This document shows, one piece after another, positions 37,552-47,129 of a stretch of 64,000 nucleotides of DNA. The DNA comes from Phycisphaerae bacterium RAS1 (GTDB taxonomy: Bacteria > Planctomycetota > Phycisphaerae > UBA1845 > Fen-1342), in contig SMLU01000002.1 in the NCBI GenBank assembly GCA_007859745.1, positions 550,942 through 614,941 of the forward strand, in the 5' to 3' direction. The notes beneath the pieces were generated by a model, which was not told the origin of the DNA, did no database searches, and saw nothing but the letters and a program-made list of their open reading frames with translations. Positions within the stretch are counted from its first letter, which is position 1. Every line of letters starts with the position of its first letter. The position numbers were made by a program, and so were the translations under genes.

Positions 37552-40188
37552 TCACGGAGGCGGCGCCGGGGCGCTGGCCGGCGGCGCAAGCTTCGACTCC
37601 CACTCCTGCAACTTGCCCTGGACTTCCGCCGACTCCGGCTGGTCCTGCAGCCACCACTTGTAGAGCTTCACAAACGCCTCAATCGTCTGCCGCGTGTGCT
37701 GCGGCGGCAGGCCCGCAGTGCCGATGATCTGGTCATACGCGGCCTGTATTTCGCTTTCGGCCTCCTCGAAGCGCTTCAGCCGGATCAGGCAGTTGCCCAG
37801 GTTGCGCCGGATCAGGGCCGTCTGAAAGTGCCCCGGCGGAAGCGCCTGCTGCAAAATCGCGAGCGTCTCACGATAAAGCGGCTCGGCCTCCGCGAAGCGC
37901 TCCGTGTCGCGCAGCAGCGACGCCAGATTGTTCATGCTCTGCGCCACCTGCACGTGCGTCGGCGGCAGCACCTTGCGGCGCATCTCCAGCGCGGCGCGGT
38001 AGATCGGCTCCGCCGCCGCCGTGTTCCGCTGCATGTTGAGAGCGAGCGCTTTGTTGTTCAGAACAGTCGCGATGGTGGCGTGCTCCTCTCCGTAGGCCGC
38101 GTGCAGTAGTTCCAGTGATTGGTCGGCCGCCTCTATGGCGCCTTCCAGATCACCCTTCGCTCGCAGCAGGTCGCCCAGGTTGGACAGGATCACGCCGCGC
38201 TGACCGACAAAGCCTGTCGTGTCTGCGTTGGGCACCGCCAGCGCCGCACGATAAGCCTCTTCCGCCGCCGGCAGATCGCCCTGCGAGACGAGCAATTCGG
38301 CGTGATTGCTCAGCAACACGGCCCGCTTATCCGGTTGCAGCTCAGGTATGGCGTCGGCCAGCCGCCGCGTCTCCTGGTAAAGCTCGGCCGCCTCCGGCAG
38401 CCGCCCCTGCGAGTGAACCGCCTCGGCCAGGTTCGACAAAGCCGTGACGATCTGCTCCGGGTCGGCGCCCGTCGCCCGGTGCAGCTCAAGCGCCCGGCGC
38501 GCGTGGAGTTCACAGGCGTCCTGCCGGCCGAGGGTGTAGCTCATGTGGCCCAGCACCTCGTGCAGCGCGGCCTCAACCGCCGGCTGGCCGGCGAGCGCCC
38601 CGGAAGCCAGGCGCTGCTCAGCGCGCGTCACGACGTCGCTGATGCGCTCGTCACGGTTCTCCGGCGCCCGGTACGGGTCGTCGGCGCCCAGCAGGTCAGA
38701 GGTCAGAAAGCGCGTGACGGCTTCGGCCTGGGCGCGGCGCGATTGGGCCACCTGGCGTTGCGCCGCCTCATCCGCCCGCGCCGTTTCAGCCGCCTCGCGC
38801 TGTTTCTTCTCGTCCGCGCGGGCGTCCCGCGCCGCGTCGCGCTCCTGCCGCGCCTGAAGCAGGCCGAACCCGGTGCCGATGACGCCCAGCACCAGTAGCG
38901 CCAAGATCGCCCCGCCGGTCGCGAACGCCGCCCGATTTCGCCGCACCAGTTTTTTCAGCCGGTAGCCCCGGCTCGGCGGGCCGGCGTCGACCGGCTCGTC
39001 GCGCAGGTGATGCTGGAGATCGTCCGCCAGGGCCGCGGCCGAGGCGTAGCGCCGCCCGCGGTCCTTCTCCAGGCATTTCATCACGATCCAATCCAGCTCC
39101 GCCGGCAGCCCCGCGTTTCGCACGCTGGGCCGGACCGGTTCGATCTCGCGGATCGTCCGCAGCAGCGCCTCCAGCCCGCCGGTCGCGAGCTTGCCCACAT
39201 CGAACGGCGGCGCGCCGCACAACAGCTCATAAAGCAGTACACCCAGAGCGTAAATGTCGCTGCGCGTGTCGATGTCGGCGTTGCGCAGATCAGCCTGCTC
39301 CGGGCTCATGTAGGCCGGCGTGCCGATGAACTGCCCCTCCAGGGTCAGCAGCGTGCCCTCGACCAGCGGCTGCTGGGTCGCCTTGGCAATGCCGAAATCG
39401 ATCACCTTCGGCGTCGGGCGCCCGTCCTGCTCGACCACCAGCACGTTCGACGGCTTAATATCCCGGTGGATCACGCCTTTCTGGTGTGCGTGCTGCACCG
39501 CTTGACACACCTGCATGAAGAGCTCGATCCGCTGCCGCAGGTCGAGCTGCTTGTCGTTGCAATGGCGCGTGATCGGACTGCCGCGCACCAGCTCCATCAC
39601 GAAGTACGGCCGACCGTCAGCGGTCTGCCCGGCGTCGAACACCTTCGCGATGCCGGGATGGTCCATGACCGCCAGCGCCTGCCGCTCGGCCGAGAAGCGC
39701 GCAATGATCGGCCGCGAGTCCATCCCCGGCTTGACGACCTTCAGCGCGACTTCGCGCGCCACCGGCGCCGTCTGCCGGGCCCGAAAAACCGTGCCGAACC
39801 CGCCCTCGCCCAACCGCTCGATCAGCTCGTAGCGATCGATCGCGTCGCCGATTGACTCGACCGCTCCGCCACCCGCCTCGACGCGCCGGTCGGCGCGGGT
39901 CTCGTCCGCGATCCCGCGTCCCGCGATGCTCGATCCATCCTTCCCGCCGCCCAGAAGCGGAGCGAGGTCGCGCTGCAGTCCCGCGTCCGCCGCCGCCGCG
40001 TTCTCCAGCCAGTTCGAGCGCAGCGGATCGCGCGAGTTCTCAAAGTGCACCAGCAGCGACACGACCCGGCTGCGCAGCTCCTCGTCCCCGCCGCAGGCCT
40101 GTTCGACGAACGCCCCGCGCTGCGGCGCGGGCTCGCGCCAGGCCGCCTCGAACACCTCCGCCAGCCGTCGGAATCGTTCCGGATTCAC
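37552..40188 (-). CDS. Transmembrane serine/threonine kinase with TPR repeats
   Basis: 878 residues. An N-terminal helical segment of about 110 residues precedes a Pkn-type kinase domain (about 118-390): glycine loop LGEGGFGTVFRA, VALKVVKPG lysine, HRDIKPSN catalytic loop, DFGIA, and GTPAYMSPEQ activation segment. A single membrane helix (AFATGGAILALLVLGVIGTGFGLL, about 420-445) is followed by a coiled coil and about eight tetratricopeptide repeats outside. It lies 7 bp downstream of an ECF sigma factor gene of the type usually paired with such kinases, so it may control that factor by phosphorylation. Confidence 0.95.
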   Translation of the reverse strand: MNPERFRRLAEVFEAAWREPAPQRGAFVEQACGGDEELRSRVVSLLVHFENSRDPLRSNWLENAAAADAGLQRDLAPLLGGGKDGSSIAGRGIADETRADRRVEAGGGAVESIGDAIDRYELIERLGEGGFGTVFRARQTAPVAREVALKVVKPGMDSRPIIARFSAERQALAVMDHPGIAKVFDAGQTADGRPYFVMELVRGSPITRHCNDKQLDLRQRIELFMQVCQAVQHAHQKGVIHRDIKPSNVLVVEQDGRPTPKVIDFGIAKATQQPLVEGTLLTLEGQFIGTPAYMSPEQADLRNADIDTRSDIYALGVLLYELLCGAPPFDVGKLATGGLEALLRTIREIEPVRPSVRNAGLPAELDWIVMKCLEKDRGRRYASAAALADDLQHHLRDEPVDAGPPSRGYRLKKLVRRNRAAFATGGAILALLVLGVIGTGFGLLQARQERDAARDARADEKKQREAAETARADEAAQRQVAQSRRAQAEAVTRFLTSDLLGADDPYRAPENRDERISDVVTRAEQRLASGALAGQPAVEAALHEVLGHMSYTLGRQDACELHARRALELHRATGADPEQIVTALSNLAEAVHSQGRLPEAAELYQETRRLADAIPELQPDKRAVLLSNHAELLVSQGDLPAAEEAYRAALAVPNADTTGFVGQRGVILSNLGDLLRAKGDLEGAIEAADQSLELLHAAYGEEHATIATVLNNKALALNMQRNTAAAEPIYRAALEMRRKVLPPTHVQVAQSMNNLASLLRDTERFAEAEPLYRETLAILQQALPPGHFQTALIRRNLGNCLIRLKRFEEAESEIQAAYDQIIGTAGLPPQHTRQTIEAFVKLYKWWLQDQPESAEVQGKLQEWESKLAPPASAPAPPP

Positions 40189-40195
40189 CGCGTGC

Positions 40196-40756
40196 TCACT
40201 CCCGGCTCAGCTCGCCCCGCAGCCAGGCCTTCGCCATGCGCCAATCGGCCTCGACCGTTGAAAGCGACACCTGCAAGTGCTCGGCGCTCTGTTCGGCCGT
40301 CAGCCCGCCGAAAAACCGCAACTCCACCACGCGCGCCTTGCGCTCGTCGAATTGCGCCAGCTTGTCCAGCGCGGCGTTCAACCGTTCAAGGTCCAGTTCC
40401 GGCTCACCCAGGATGGGCGTGTCCGCGCTCAGCGTAATCGGCGACTTGCCGCCGCCACGCTTCTCCGCGTTTCGCGCAACGGCGTAGTCGGTCAGCACGT
40501 TTCGCATGACACGCGCCGCAATCGCCCGGAATCGCACCGGGTCGGACCAGTCGGCGCTGGCCTGCGCCAGTCGAAGATAGGCCTCATGAACCAGCGCCGT
40601 CGGTTGCAGCGTGTGATCGGTTCGCTCGTTGCGGAAGTAGCGCTGCGCCTGCGCGTGCAGCTCCTCGTACAACTGACCGAAAAGCCCGGACGAAGGGCGC
40701 CGCGACGCGTCCTGCGATGAGCCCGGCAGCCCGGATCGGTTCGCCTCTTGTGCCAT
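40196..40756 (-). CDS. ECF sigma factor, kinase-linked type
   Basis: 186 residues. Region 2: LYEELHAQAQRYFRNERTDHTLQPTALVHEAYLRLA...FRAIAARVMRNVLTDYAVARNAEKRGGG, the pattern of the Sigma70_ECF group common in planctomycetes. Region 4: DERKARVVELRFFGGLTAEQSAEHLQVSLSTVEADWRMAKAWLRGEL. ATG 40756 has AGGAAG upstream. No anti-sigma gene is adjacent; the kinase that follows is the probable regulator. Confidence 0.93.
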   Translation of the reverse strand: MAQEANRSGLPGSSQDASRRPSSGLFGQLYEELHAQAQRYFRNERTDHTLQPTALVHEAYLRLAQASADWSDPVRFRAIAARVMRNVLTDYAVARNAEKRGGGKSPITLSADTPILGEPELDLERLNAALDKLAQFDERKARVVELRFFGGLTAEQSAEHLQVSLSTVEADWRMAKAWLRGELSRE

Positions 40757-40854
40757 GTGCCAACTTCCTGCAAGTAGCTTACGGCGGCGCACTTACGGTT
40801 CAATCCAAATTCTCGAAATCCGCGCGGGGCGCGCCATGCGATCCGACGGCCTGT

Positions 40855-40990
40855 CGCGTCGAACCTCTGTGTCCGACGGCGATTTGAGCGTCGGACGCGA
40901 TTGAGGCTGTGACCATTTGGGTGGGACGGGCGTCTCGCCCGTCCGCGCGATCTTAGGAACGGGCAAGATGCCCGTTTCACCCGAAAGACT
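40855..40990. repeat. Repeats upstream of the ECF sigma factor
   Basis: GTCGAACCTCTGTGTCCGAC and GCGTCGGACGCG (related to the 11.12 kb family), then GGGTGGGACGGGCGTCTCGC and GGAACGGGCAAGATGCCCGT. The 253 bp between the sigma factor and transporter genes is mostly these two families; no clear promoter is visible among them. Confidence 0.75.
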
Positions 40991-41045
40991 CGCAGGCTCA
41001 TTAGCCCGTGCCACACGGTTGTGGGATAGACTCTAAACTTCGCCC

Positions 41046-41996
41046 ATGATCGGCCCCGACCCCGTACTCATCGGCCAGGCCGCCGGAGTCGCGACATCGG
41101 CGCTCTGGACCGGCACGTCCCTTCTGTTCACCGCCGCCGGAAGACGCCTGGGCGCAACCACCGTGAACGCCGTGCGGCTCGTGGTCGCGCTTCTGCTCCA
41201 TGCACTGACACAGCGCATCTGGAGCGGGCAGTGGATTCCGCCCGCGAGCGGCGGACAGGTCGCGTTTCTCGCGGTGTCGGGCGTGCTCGGGCTTTGCCTC
41301 GGCGACCAGGCGATCATCACCGCCATGCTAGCCATCGGGCCGCGCCTGACCAGCTTGATTCAAACCACCGCGCCGATCGTCGCCGCACTTCTGGGAGCGG
41401 TCGTTCTCGACGAAATCCTGCCGCCCTCGGCGTGGATCGGCATCGGCATGACCATCGCGGGCGTCGTCTGGGTCCTGTTGGAGCGGGGCGAATCGGCGAG
41501 CGTGATTCCGTCGCAGCGCTGGCGTCTGGGCGTCACGATGGCGCTGATCGCCGCCGCGTGCCAGGCCGGCGGACTGCTGCTGAGCAAGCAGGGAATCGGA
41601 CACGGCTGGTTGCCGCCCGAGCAGCGGCTGAATCCGCAGGCCGCAGCGCTGCTGCGGATGGCCGCGGCGCTGGCCGGGATGATCCCACTGCTGGCGCTGC
41701 GATCACTGCGCGCGCAGCCCGGCGCCGCGCGCCCCACGGCGGCGGCAAGGCGACAGGGATACGCCCTGTCGATCTGTGGCGCCGTCGTCGGACCCTATCT
41801 TGGCGTGTGGTTTTCGCTGGTCGCGTCGGATCGCGTGCCCCTGGGCGTGGCGCAAACGCTGTGCTCGTTAACGCCGATTTTCATCCTGCCGGTTCTGGCG
41901 CTGGGATACCGCGAGAAGATCTCCTTTCGGGCCGGCGGCGGCGCTGTCGTGGCGGTCGCGGGCGTGGCGGTGCTGTTTCTCAGGCCGTTCGGGTAG
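41046..41996 (+). CDS. EamA/DMT-family transporter
   Basis: 316 residues with about ten hydrophobic segments in two EamA-like halves (for example VAFLAVSGVLGLCLGDQAIITAML, LIQTTAPIVAALLGAVVLDEILP in the first; LGVAQTLCSLTPIFILPVLALGYREKISFRAGGGAVVAVAGVAVLFL in the second). Such permeases export metabolites or amino acids in the inner membrane. The substrate is not readable. Stands alone. Confidence 0.9.
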   Translation: MIGPDPVLIGQAAGVATSALWTGTSLLFTAAGRRLGATTVNAVRLVVALLLHALTQRIWSGQWIPPASGGQVAFLAVSGVLGLCLGDQAIITAMLAIGPRLTSLIQTTAPIVAALLGAVVLDEILPPSAWIGIGMTIAGVVWVLLERGESASVIPSQRWRLGVTMALIAAACQAGGLLLSKQGIGHGWLPPEQRLNPQAAALLRMAAALAGMIPLLALRSLRAQPGAARPTAAARRQGYALSICGAVVGPYLGVWFSLVASDRVPLGVAQTLCSLTPIFILPVLALGYREKISFRAGGGAVVAVAGVAVLFLRPFG

Positions 41997-42022
41997 GGTT
42001 CCGTCGCCCGGTGGTTCTTTCG

Positions 42023-42076
42023 TGGGGAGCATCGGCGTCCCGCCGGTATGCACCGGCGAGACGCCGATGCTCCCCG
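42023..42076. repeat. GGGAGCATCGGCGTC inverted repeat
   Basis: GGGGAGCATCGGCGTCCCGC (from about 42024) and its inverse (ending about 42075) around TATGCACC. It sits between converging transporter and Sua5 genes and could act as a bidirectional terminator. Confidence 0.78.
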
Positions 42077-42084
42077 AAACCGCA

Positions 42085-43128
42085 TTATGGATGGCCGGAC
42101 GGACTTCCCGCCGCCCTTCGCAAACGGTCGCGTATCGCGTGGAACGCGTCGCTTTCCGGCGGCATCGCGACCACGATGACATCGAGGCCGGCCGAGTCCA
42201 ACGCGTGCAACGCCGCATAGAGCCGGCGACCGTACTCTCCGGCATCCGCCGGCATTTCGATCAGCGATGCGCCCGCCGGGCAACTGTGCCGCGCCGCCCC
42301 CAGCGCCAGCCAGCCCACCCGCCGCCCGGCGGATGCGAGCCCCCCTACCATCGCAGCGTCATCCTGCTCCACGCACACCAGCGGCGTCTGAGGGGCGTAG
42401 TGCCGCTCCGTCATTCCCGGCGCGCGATTCGCGCCCGCCGCCGACGAAAGCGCGTCGGCGTCAGAGCCGCCGTGACGCCGATGCAGCTCGACCCGGCCGA
42501 TGACATCCTCCAGCATCGCCCGCGACACCGGGCCAGGTCGAAGCACCTGCGGCGGCGTCACAGTCACGTCGACGACGGTCGACTCGATGCCGCCCATGGT
42601 CGGGCCGCCGTCCAGAAGCAGGTCGATGCGTCCATCCAGATCCTTCAGCACGTGCTCGGGCAGCGTCGGCGAAAGGTGCATCGCCCGGTTGGCGCTGGGC
42701 GCCGCAATCGGCCGGCCCGACTCGCGCAGCAGCGCCGCGGCGACTGCATGCGACGGCACGCGCAGACCCACCGTCGGCCCGCCGGCGGTGACGGCGTCCG
42801 GGATCGTCGCAGGCTTCCACACAACCAGCGTCAGCGGACCGGGCCAGAAATGATCGGCCAGCCGGTCCGCCACGCGCGGCCATTCGCCGGCCAGCGCCCG
42901 GGCGGCGTCCGCATCCGCGGAGTGCACAATGATCGGGTTGCCGGATGGGCGCCCCTTGGCTTCGAAGATGCGCAAGACGGCGGCCGCATCGAGCGCGTCG
43001 CCGCCCAGGCCGTACACGGTCTCCGTCGGAAAGGCGACCAGGCCGCCGCGGCGAATGACGTCGGCCGCCCGCGCGATGCCGGCGGCATCCGGATGAACCG
43101 CGTCGACGGTGATCCTCTCGGTTTTCAA
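42085..43128 (-). CDS. sua5: L-threonylcarbamoyladenylate synthase, Sua5 type
   Basis: 347 residues. Makes threonylcarbamoyl-AMP for the t6A37 modification of ANN-decoding tRNAs. The YrdC domain is complete: GGLVAFPTETVYGLGGDA, EAKGRPSGNPIIVH, FWPGPLTLV, VGLRVPSH and PIAAPSANRAMHLSPT. After STVVDV comes the Sua5 linker and C-terminal domain (APGMTERHYAPQTPL...). The longer two-domain form distinguishes it from TsaC. Confidence 0.94.
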   Translation of the reverse strand: MKTERITVDAVHPDAAGIARAADVIRRGGLVAFPTETVYGLGGDALDAAAVLRIFEAKGRPSGNPIIVHSADADAARALAGEWPRVADRLADHFWPGPLTLVVWKPATIPDAVTAGGPTVGLRVPSHAVAAALLRESGRPIAAPSANRAMHLSPTLPEHVLKDLDGRIDLLLDGGPTMGGIESTVVDVTVTPPQVLRPGPVSRAMLEDVIGRVELHRRHGGSDADALSSAAGANRAPGMTERHYAPQTPLVCVEQDDAAMVGGLASAGRRVGWLALGAARHSCPAGASLIEMPADAGEYGRRLYAALHALDSAGLDVIVVAMPPESDAFHAIRDRLRRAAGSPSGHP

Positions 43129-43173
43129 GACGCGCGGCCTCTCATCCGGTGGTTCGGGGCTCTGGCCCGCACA

Positions 43174-44352
43174 TCACACCGCTTCAATCGCAATCGCCAC
43201 GGCGTTGCCGCCGCCCAGGCAGGCGGACGCCACGCCGCGCTTCAGCCCCTTGCGCTTCAGCAGGTGCGCCAGCGTCCCGAGAATCCGGCTGCCGCTGGCG
43301 CCGATCGGGTGCCCCAGCGCGATCGCCCCACCGGCGATGTTCATGTTCTCCGCCCCCAATTCCAGTCCTTTCATGCAGGTCAGCATCTGGGCCGCGAAAG
43401 CCTCGTTGATCTCCCACAGATCGACCTTCTTCAGATCCCAGCCGGCCTTCTCGCACACCATGCGGCAGGCGCCGATCGGCGTGAAAAACAGGTCGCGCGG
43501 CGGACCGCCGGACGTGGCGTGCGCGACAATGCGCGCCAGCGGCGCGACGCCGCACTTCTTCAGGCCGGCCTCGCTCGTGACCAGCACGGCGGCGGCGCCG
43601 TCGGAAATGGTAGACGCATTCGCCGCGGTTACGGTGCCGTCCTTGCGGAAGACGGCCTTGAGCGACGCGATCTTCTCCGGATTGAGCTCGGCGCGGATGG
43701 TCTCGTCGGTGTTGAACGGACGCTCGGCCTTGGGCACGGCCACCGGCACACGAAAGCCGTCAAACAGGCCGTCCCGATCGCCCTGGGCCGCCCGCTGGTG
43801 GCTGCGCAGGGCGAACTCGTCCTGCGCTTGCCGCGTGATTCCCGCGCGGGCGCCGGTTTCGTCGGCAATCGCGCCCATGATCTCGCCGTCGAAGATGTTG
43901 GTCAGGCCGTCAAACTCCATCTCGTCGACAAGGTCGGCTTTTCCGAACTTGTGCCCGGCTCGCAAACCGCGCAACAAGTGCGGCGCGTTGCTCATCGACT
44001 CCATCCCGCCGGTGAGCACCACGTCTACGTCGCCGGCGCGGATGAGCTGGTCGGCGAACATCGCCGCCTGGATGCCGCTGCCGCAGACCTTGTTGATCGT
44101 GACGCAGGAGATCGTGTCCGGGATTCCGGCGGCCAATGCGACCTGCCGGGCCGGGTTCTGGCCGCAGCCGGCCTGAAGCACCTGGCCGATGAAGACCTCG
44201 TTGATCGCGGCGCGATCCACCTTGCACTCGTCGAGCAGCGCCTTGGCGACCTGTCCGCACAGCGCCGTCGCGGACAGCTTTGACAGGCTGCCCATGAAGT
44301 TCCCGATCGGACTCCGCCGCACGGCGGCGATGTATGCGTTTCTAGCGGGCAT
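43174..44352 (-). CDS. Acetyl-CoA C-acyltransferase (thiolase)
   Basis: 392 residues, the usual length. Nucleophile C90 in INKVCGSG, the histidine motif NIAGGAIALGHPIGASGSR and the second cysteine in SACLGGGNA are present, as is NEAFAAQ. It resembles biosynthetic and short-chain thiolases (acetyl-CoA acetyltransferase), but chain-length preference is not certain. Adjacent acyl-CoA dehydrogenases on the same strand suggest beta-oxidation or butanoyl-CoA metabolism. Confidence 0.94.
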   Translation of the reverse strand: MPARNAYIAAVRRSPIGNFMGSLSKLSATALCGQVAKALLDECKVDRAAINEVFIGQVLQAGCGQNPARQVALAAGIPDTISCVTINKVCGSGIQAAMFADQLIRAGDVDVVLTGGMESMSNAPHLLRGLRAGHKFGKADLVDEMEFDGLTNIFDGEIMGAIADETGARAGITRQAQDEFALRSHQRAAQGDRDGLFDGFRVPVAVPKAERPFNTDETIRAELNPEKIASLKAVFRKDGTVTAANASTISDGAAAVLVTSEAGLKKCGVAPLARIVAHATSGGPPRDLFFTPIGACRMVCEKAGWDLKKVDLWEINEAFAAQMLTCMKGLELGAENMNIAGGAIALGHPIGASGSRILGTLAHLLKRKGLKRGVASACLGGGNAVAIAIEAV

Positions 44353-44366
44353 GTCTTACCTCAGGT

Positions 44367-44535
44367 CAAATTGAACCACGGAGACACGGAGGCACGGAGA
44401 GGACACAAAAGAGAGGCAAGCCGACTGCGGGCGCGCGGCGTGCGAAAGTGAGTAGTGGCGCGCGTCGGGAGCTCCCTTGCCCTTTTCTCTCCCCTTTTCG
44501 CATTCTCCGTGTCTCCGTGTCTCCGTGGTTGTTTT
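44367..44535. repeat. CCACGGAGACACGG-armed inverted element
   Basis: Left arm AATTGAACCACGGAGACACGG and further units (about 44368-44400); right arm, inverse units ending CTCCGTGGTTGTTTT (about 44500-44535). A core of about 100 bp has its own weaker inverted pair (GAGAGGCAAG / CTTGCCCTTTTCTCTC). The same arms surround the 1.1-1.34 kb element. It fills the gap between the thiolase and the upstream acyl-CoA dehydrogenase gene; no gene inside. Confidence 0.85.
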
Positions 44536-45707
44536 CAGGAGTACGCCCGAGCCGAAGCCCACGCGGGGTCCGTCAGCAGCTTGCGCGCGATCACCAGCCG
44601 CTGAATCTCGCTCGTGCCTTCGTAAAGCTCCGTAATCTTCGCGTCGCGCAGCAGCCGCTCGACTGGATACTCGCTGCAATAGCCCCACCCGCCGAAGACC
44701 TGGATCGCCGCGTTCGTGGCGCGGCTGGACATCTCGCTGGCGAACATCTTGGCCATGGCCGCCTCGCCGCCGAAGGGCCGCTTGTTCTGCTTGAGCCAGG
44801 CCCCGCGCCAGCACAGCGCCCGGGCGGCGGCCAGACCCACCGCCATATCGGAAAGCTTCCATTGAATCGCCTGGAAACTGGCGATCGGCTGGTCGAACTG
44901 TTGCCGCGTCTTCGCGTATTTCACGCTTTCATCGAGCGCCGCCTGGGCGATGCCGATGGCCTGGGCCGCGACGCCCAGCCGGCCGCCGTCGAGCGTCGCC
45001 AGCGCGATCGGCAAGCCGCGGCCGCGTTCGCCCAGCAGGTTTTCCTTCGGCACCACGCAGTCTTCGAAAACGAGCTCGGCCGTGCTGCTGGCGCGGATGC
45101 CCATTTTCTTTTCGAGCTTGCCGATGCGCAGACCGCGCGACTGCTTGTCGACGATGAAGGCCGACATGCGGCGCTTCGGGTTGTCCGGGTCGGTGACGGC
45201 GAAGAGCACGATCACGCTGGCCTCGTGGCCATTCGTGACGAAGCACTTGGTGCCGGTGATGTGCCAGCCGTCGCTCTTTTCAACCGCCGTGCAGCGAGCC
45301 GCGCCCGCGTCGCTGCCGCTGCCCGGCTCGGTCAGCGAGAAGCAGCCGATCCACTCGCCACTGGCCAGCTTCGGCAGATATTTCAGCTTCTGCGCCGGCG
45401 TGCCGAAATTCAGAATCGGATCGACGCAGAGCGAGTGATGGGCGGAGATGAGAATGCCGGTCGCCCCGCAGGCGCGCGACACCTCCTCGACCGCCATGAC
45501 GTAGGCCACGACATCGAGCCCGCCGCCGCCCAGCTCCGCCGGCACGTAGATTCCGAGCAACCCCATCTCCGCCAGCTTGGCGACCAACCCCTCCTCGTAC
45601 TGACCGTGCTCATCGCGCCACGGCGCCTGGGGTGCAATCTCCTTCTGGCAGAAATCACGCAGCGCGTCGCGAAGCTGACGTTGGTCATCATCGAGCCGGA
45701 AATCCAC
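44535..45707 (-). CDS. Acyl-CoA dehydrogenase
   Basis: 390 residues, FAD enzyme introducing the alpha-beta double bond of acyl-CoA. Family signatures: CFSLTEPGSGSDAGAARC, GWHITGTKCFVTNG, KMGIRASSTAELVFEDCVVP, RQQFDQPIASFQAIQWKLSDMA, and IQVFGGWGYCSEYPVERLLRDAKITELYEGTSEIQRLVIAR, which includes the usual catalytic glutamate region. Probably short- or medium-chain. Electrons would go to an ETF encoded elsewhere. Confidence 0.95.
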   Translation of the reverse strand: MDFRLDDDQRQLRDALRDFCQKEIAPQAPWRDEHGQYEEGLVAKLAEMGLLGIYVPAELGGGGLDVVAYVMAVEEVSRACGATGILISAHHSLCVDPILNFGTPAQKLKYLPKLASGEWIGCFSLTEPGSGSDAGAARCTAVEKSDGWHITGTKCFVTNGHEASVIVLFAVTDPDNPKRRMSAFIVDKQSRGLRIGKLEKKMGIRASSTAELVFEDCVVPKENLLGERGRGLPIALATLDGGRLGVAAQAIGIAQAALDESVKYAKTRQQFDQPIASFQAIQWKLSDMAVGLAAARALCWRGAWLKQNKRPFGGEAAMAKMFASEMSSRATNAAIQVFGGWGYCSEYPVERLLRDAKITELYEGTSEIQRLVIARKLLTDPAWASARAYS

Positions 45708-45715
45708 TCAGCACC

Positions 45716-45850
45716 TCGTGGAGTTCAAAGGAGCGAGGAGCGAGTAGCGAGTCGAAGACGGATAGCCAGATCGCTCAGCAACAACCATGCGACGCCTGCT
45801 TCAGCACTCGCTACTTGAACTCGCTACTCGCTACTCTTAACTCGCTCCTC
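45716..45850. repeat. GCGAGTAGCGAGT inverted repeat element
   Basis: Left arm GGAGTTCAAAGGAGCGAGGA with GCGAGTAGCGAG (about 45718-45755); right arm, inverse units CTCGCTACTTGAACTCGCTA and so on (about 45805-45848). Core of about 50 bp. A single arm occurs at 36.24 kb. Fills the gap between the two acyl-CoA dehydrogenase genes. Confidence 0.8.
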
Positions 45851-47004
45851 TACGCCGCTTCCCCCGCCAGCAATTCCCGCGCGATCAAGATCCGCTGAAT
45901 CTGGCTGCTCCCCTCGCCAATCTCGCACAGTTTCGCGTCACGCATGTAACGCTCGACCGGAATGTCCTTGGTGTAGCCGTAGCCGCCGTGAATCTGGATC
46001 GCGTTCAGACAAGCCTTGGTCGCAATCTCACTGGCGAACATCTTGGCGGCCGACGCTCTTAGCCGCGCGTTTTCACCGCGGTCGAGCGTCGCGGCGGCGT
46101 CGTGCACGAGCAGCCGGGCGGCGTCGGTCTCGGTCGCCATATCAGCCAGCATGAACTGGATCGCCTGCAGGTCCGCGATCGGCTTGCCGAAGGCGGTTCG
46201 CTGGTGCACATACGCCAGCGATTCCTCCAGCGCCCCGCGCGCCAGGCCGACCGACAGCGCCCCGATGCCCACGCGCCCGCGCTCCAGCACCTTCAGCGCA
46301 TCGACGTAGCCCATGTTGTATTGCCCGCAAAGCGCCTCCGGGCCGACCGGCACGTTCTCCAGGTTCAGCGTGACCGTGTCGCTGGCCCGCATCCCCATCT
46401 TGTCTTCCTTGTGGCCCACGGAGAATCCCGGCGTGTCGCGCTCCACCAGGAACGCGGAAATGCCCTTGGGCCCCTTCTCCGGCTCGGTTCGGGCCGTGAT
46501 AACGTACAGCCCGGCCCGCACACCATTCGTGATGAACTGCTTGTGCCCGCTGATCCGCCAGCCGGCGCCGTCCTTCACCGCAGTCGTCTTCAGCGCCGCG
46601 GCGTCGGAGCCGCAGCCCGGCTCAGTCAGCCCCCACGCGCCAATCAGCTCGCCCTTCGCCAGCCGCGGCCAGTACTTCTTCTTCTGCTCCTCGCTGGCGC
46701 CGGCGATGATCGTGTGGGCCACACACAATCCGTTGTGCGCGGCGAGCAGCAGAGCTACCGCCCCATCCTGCCGGGCGACTTCCTCCATCACGACCGCATT
46801 CGCCAGGTAGCCCAGCCCGGAGCCGCCGTACTCCTCGGGGATGAACACTCCGAGCAGCCCCAGCTCCGCCATCTTCTGGACGATCTCGTCAGGCATCCAC
46901 TGCTCGCGGTCCCAGTCGCGCGCGTGCGGGCGGATTTCCGACGCCGCGAACTCGCGGACGGTGTCTCGCAGGGCGAGCACGTCTTCGGGGAGGTCGAAGT
47001 TCAT
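45850..47004 (-). CDS. Acyl-CoA dehydrogenase, second copy
   Basis: 384 residues from ATG 47004 ([20 protein letters not shown]); a GTG at 47022 is an alternative. Motifs as for the neighbour: [66 protein letters not shown] and [41 protein letters not shown]. The two copies are diverged paralogs rather than a recent duplication. Together with the thiolase they form a same-strand metabolic group, but each gap is filled by a repeat element. Confidence 0.95.
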   Translation of the reverse strand: MNFDLPEDVLALRDTVREFAASEIRPHARDWDREQWMPDEIVQKMAELGLLGVFIPEEYGGSGLGYLANAVVMEEVARQDGAVALLLAAHNGLCVAHTIIAGASEEQKKKYWPRLAKGELIGAWGLTEPGCGSDAAALKTTAVKDGAGWRISGHKQFITNGVRAGLYVITARTEPEKGPKGISAFLVERDTPGFSVGHKEDKMGMRASDTVTLNLENVPVGPEALCGQYNMGYVDALKVLERGRVGIGALSVGLARGALEESLAYVHQRTAFGKPIADLQAIQFMLADMATETDAARLLVHDAAATLDRGENARLRASAAKMFASEIATKACLNAIQIHGGYGYTKDIPVERYMRDAKLCEIGEGSSQIQRILIARELLAGEAA

Positions 47005-47129
47005 GTTGGCTTGACCTTTCACAGGGACGGGCGCGGCGCGTACCCGCGCATCACGTCAGCGGCTAAGATTGTACTTGAATCAGCCGCCGGGCAAAACTGC
47101 ACCCAACCACGAGCCGTGAGTCCTCGCAC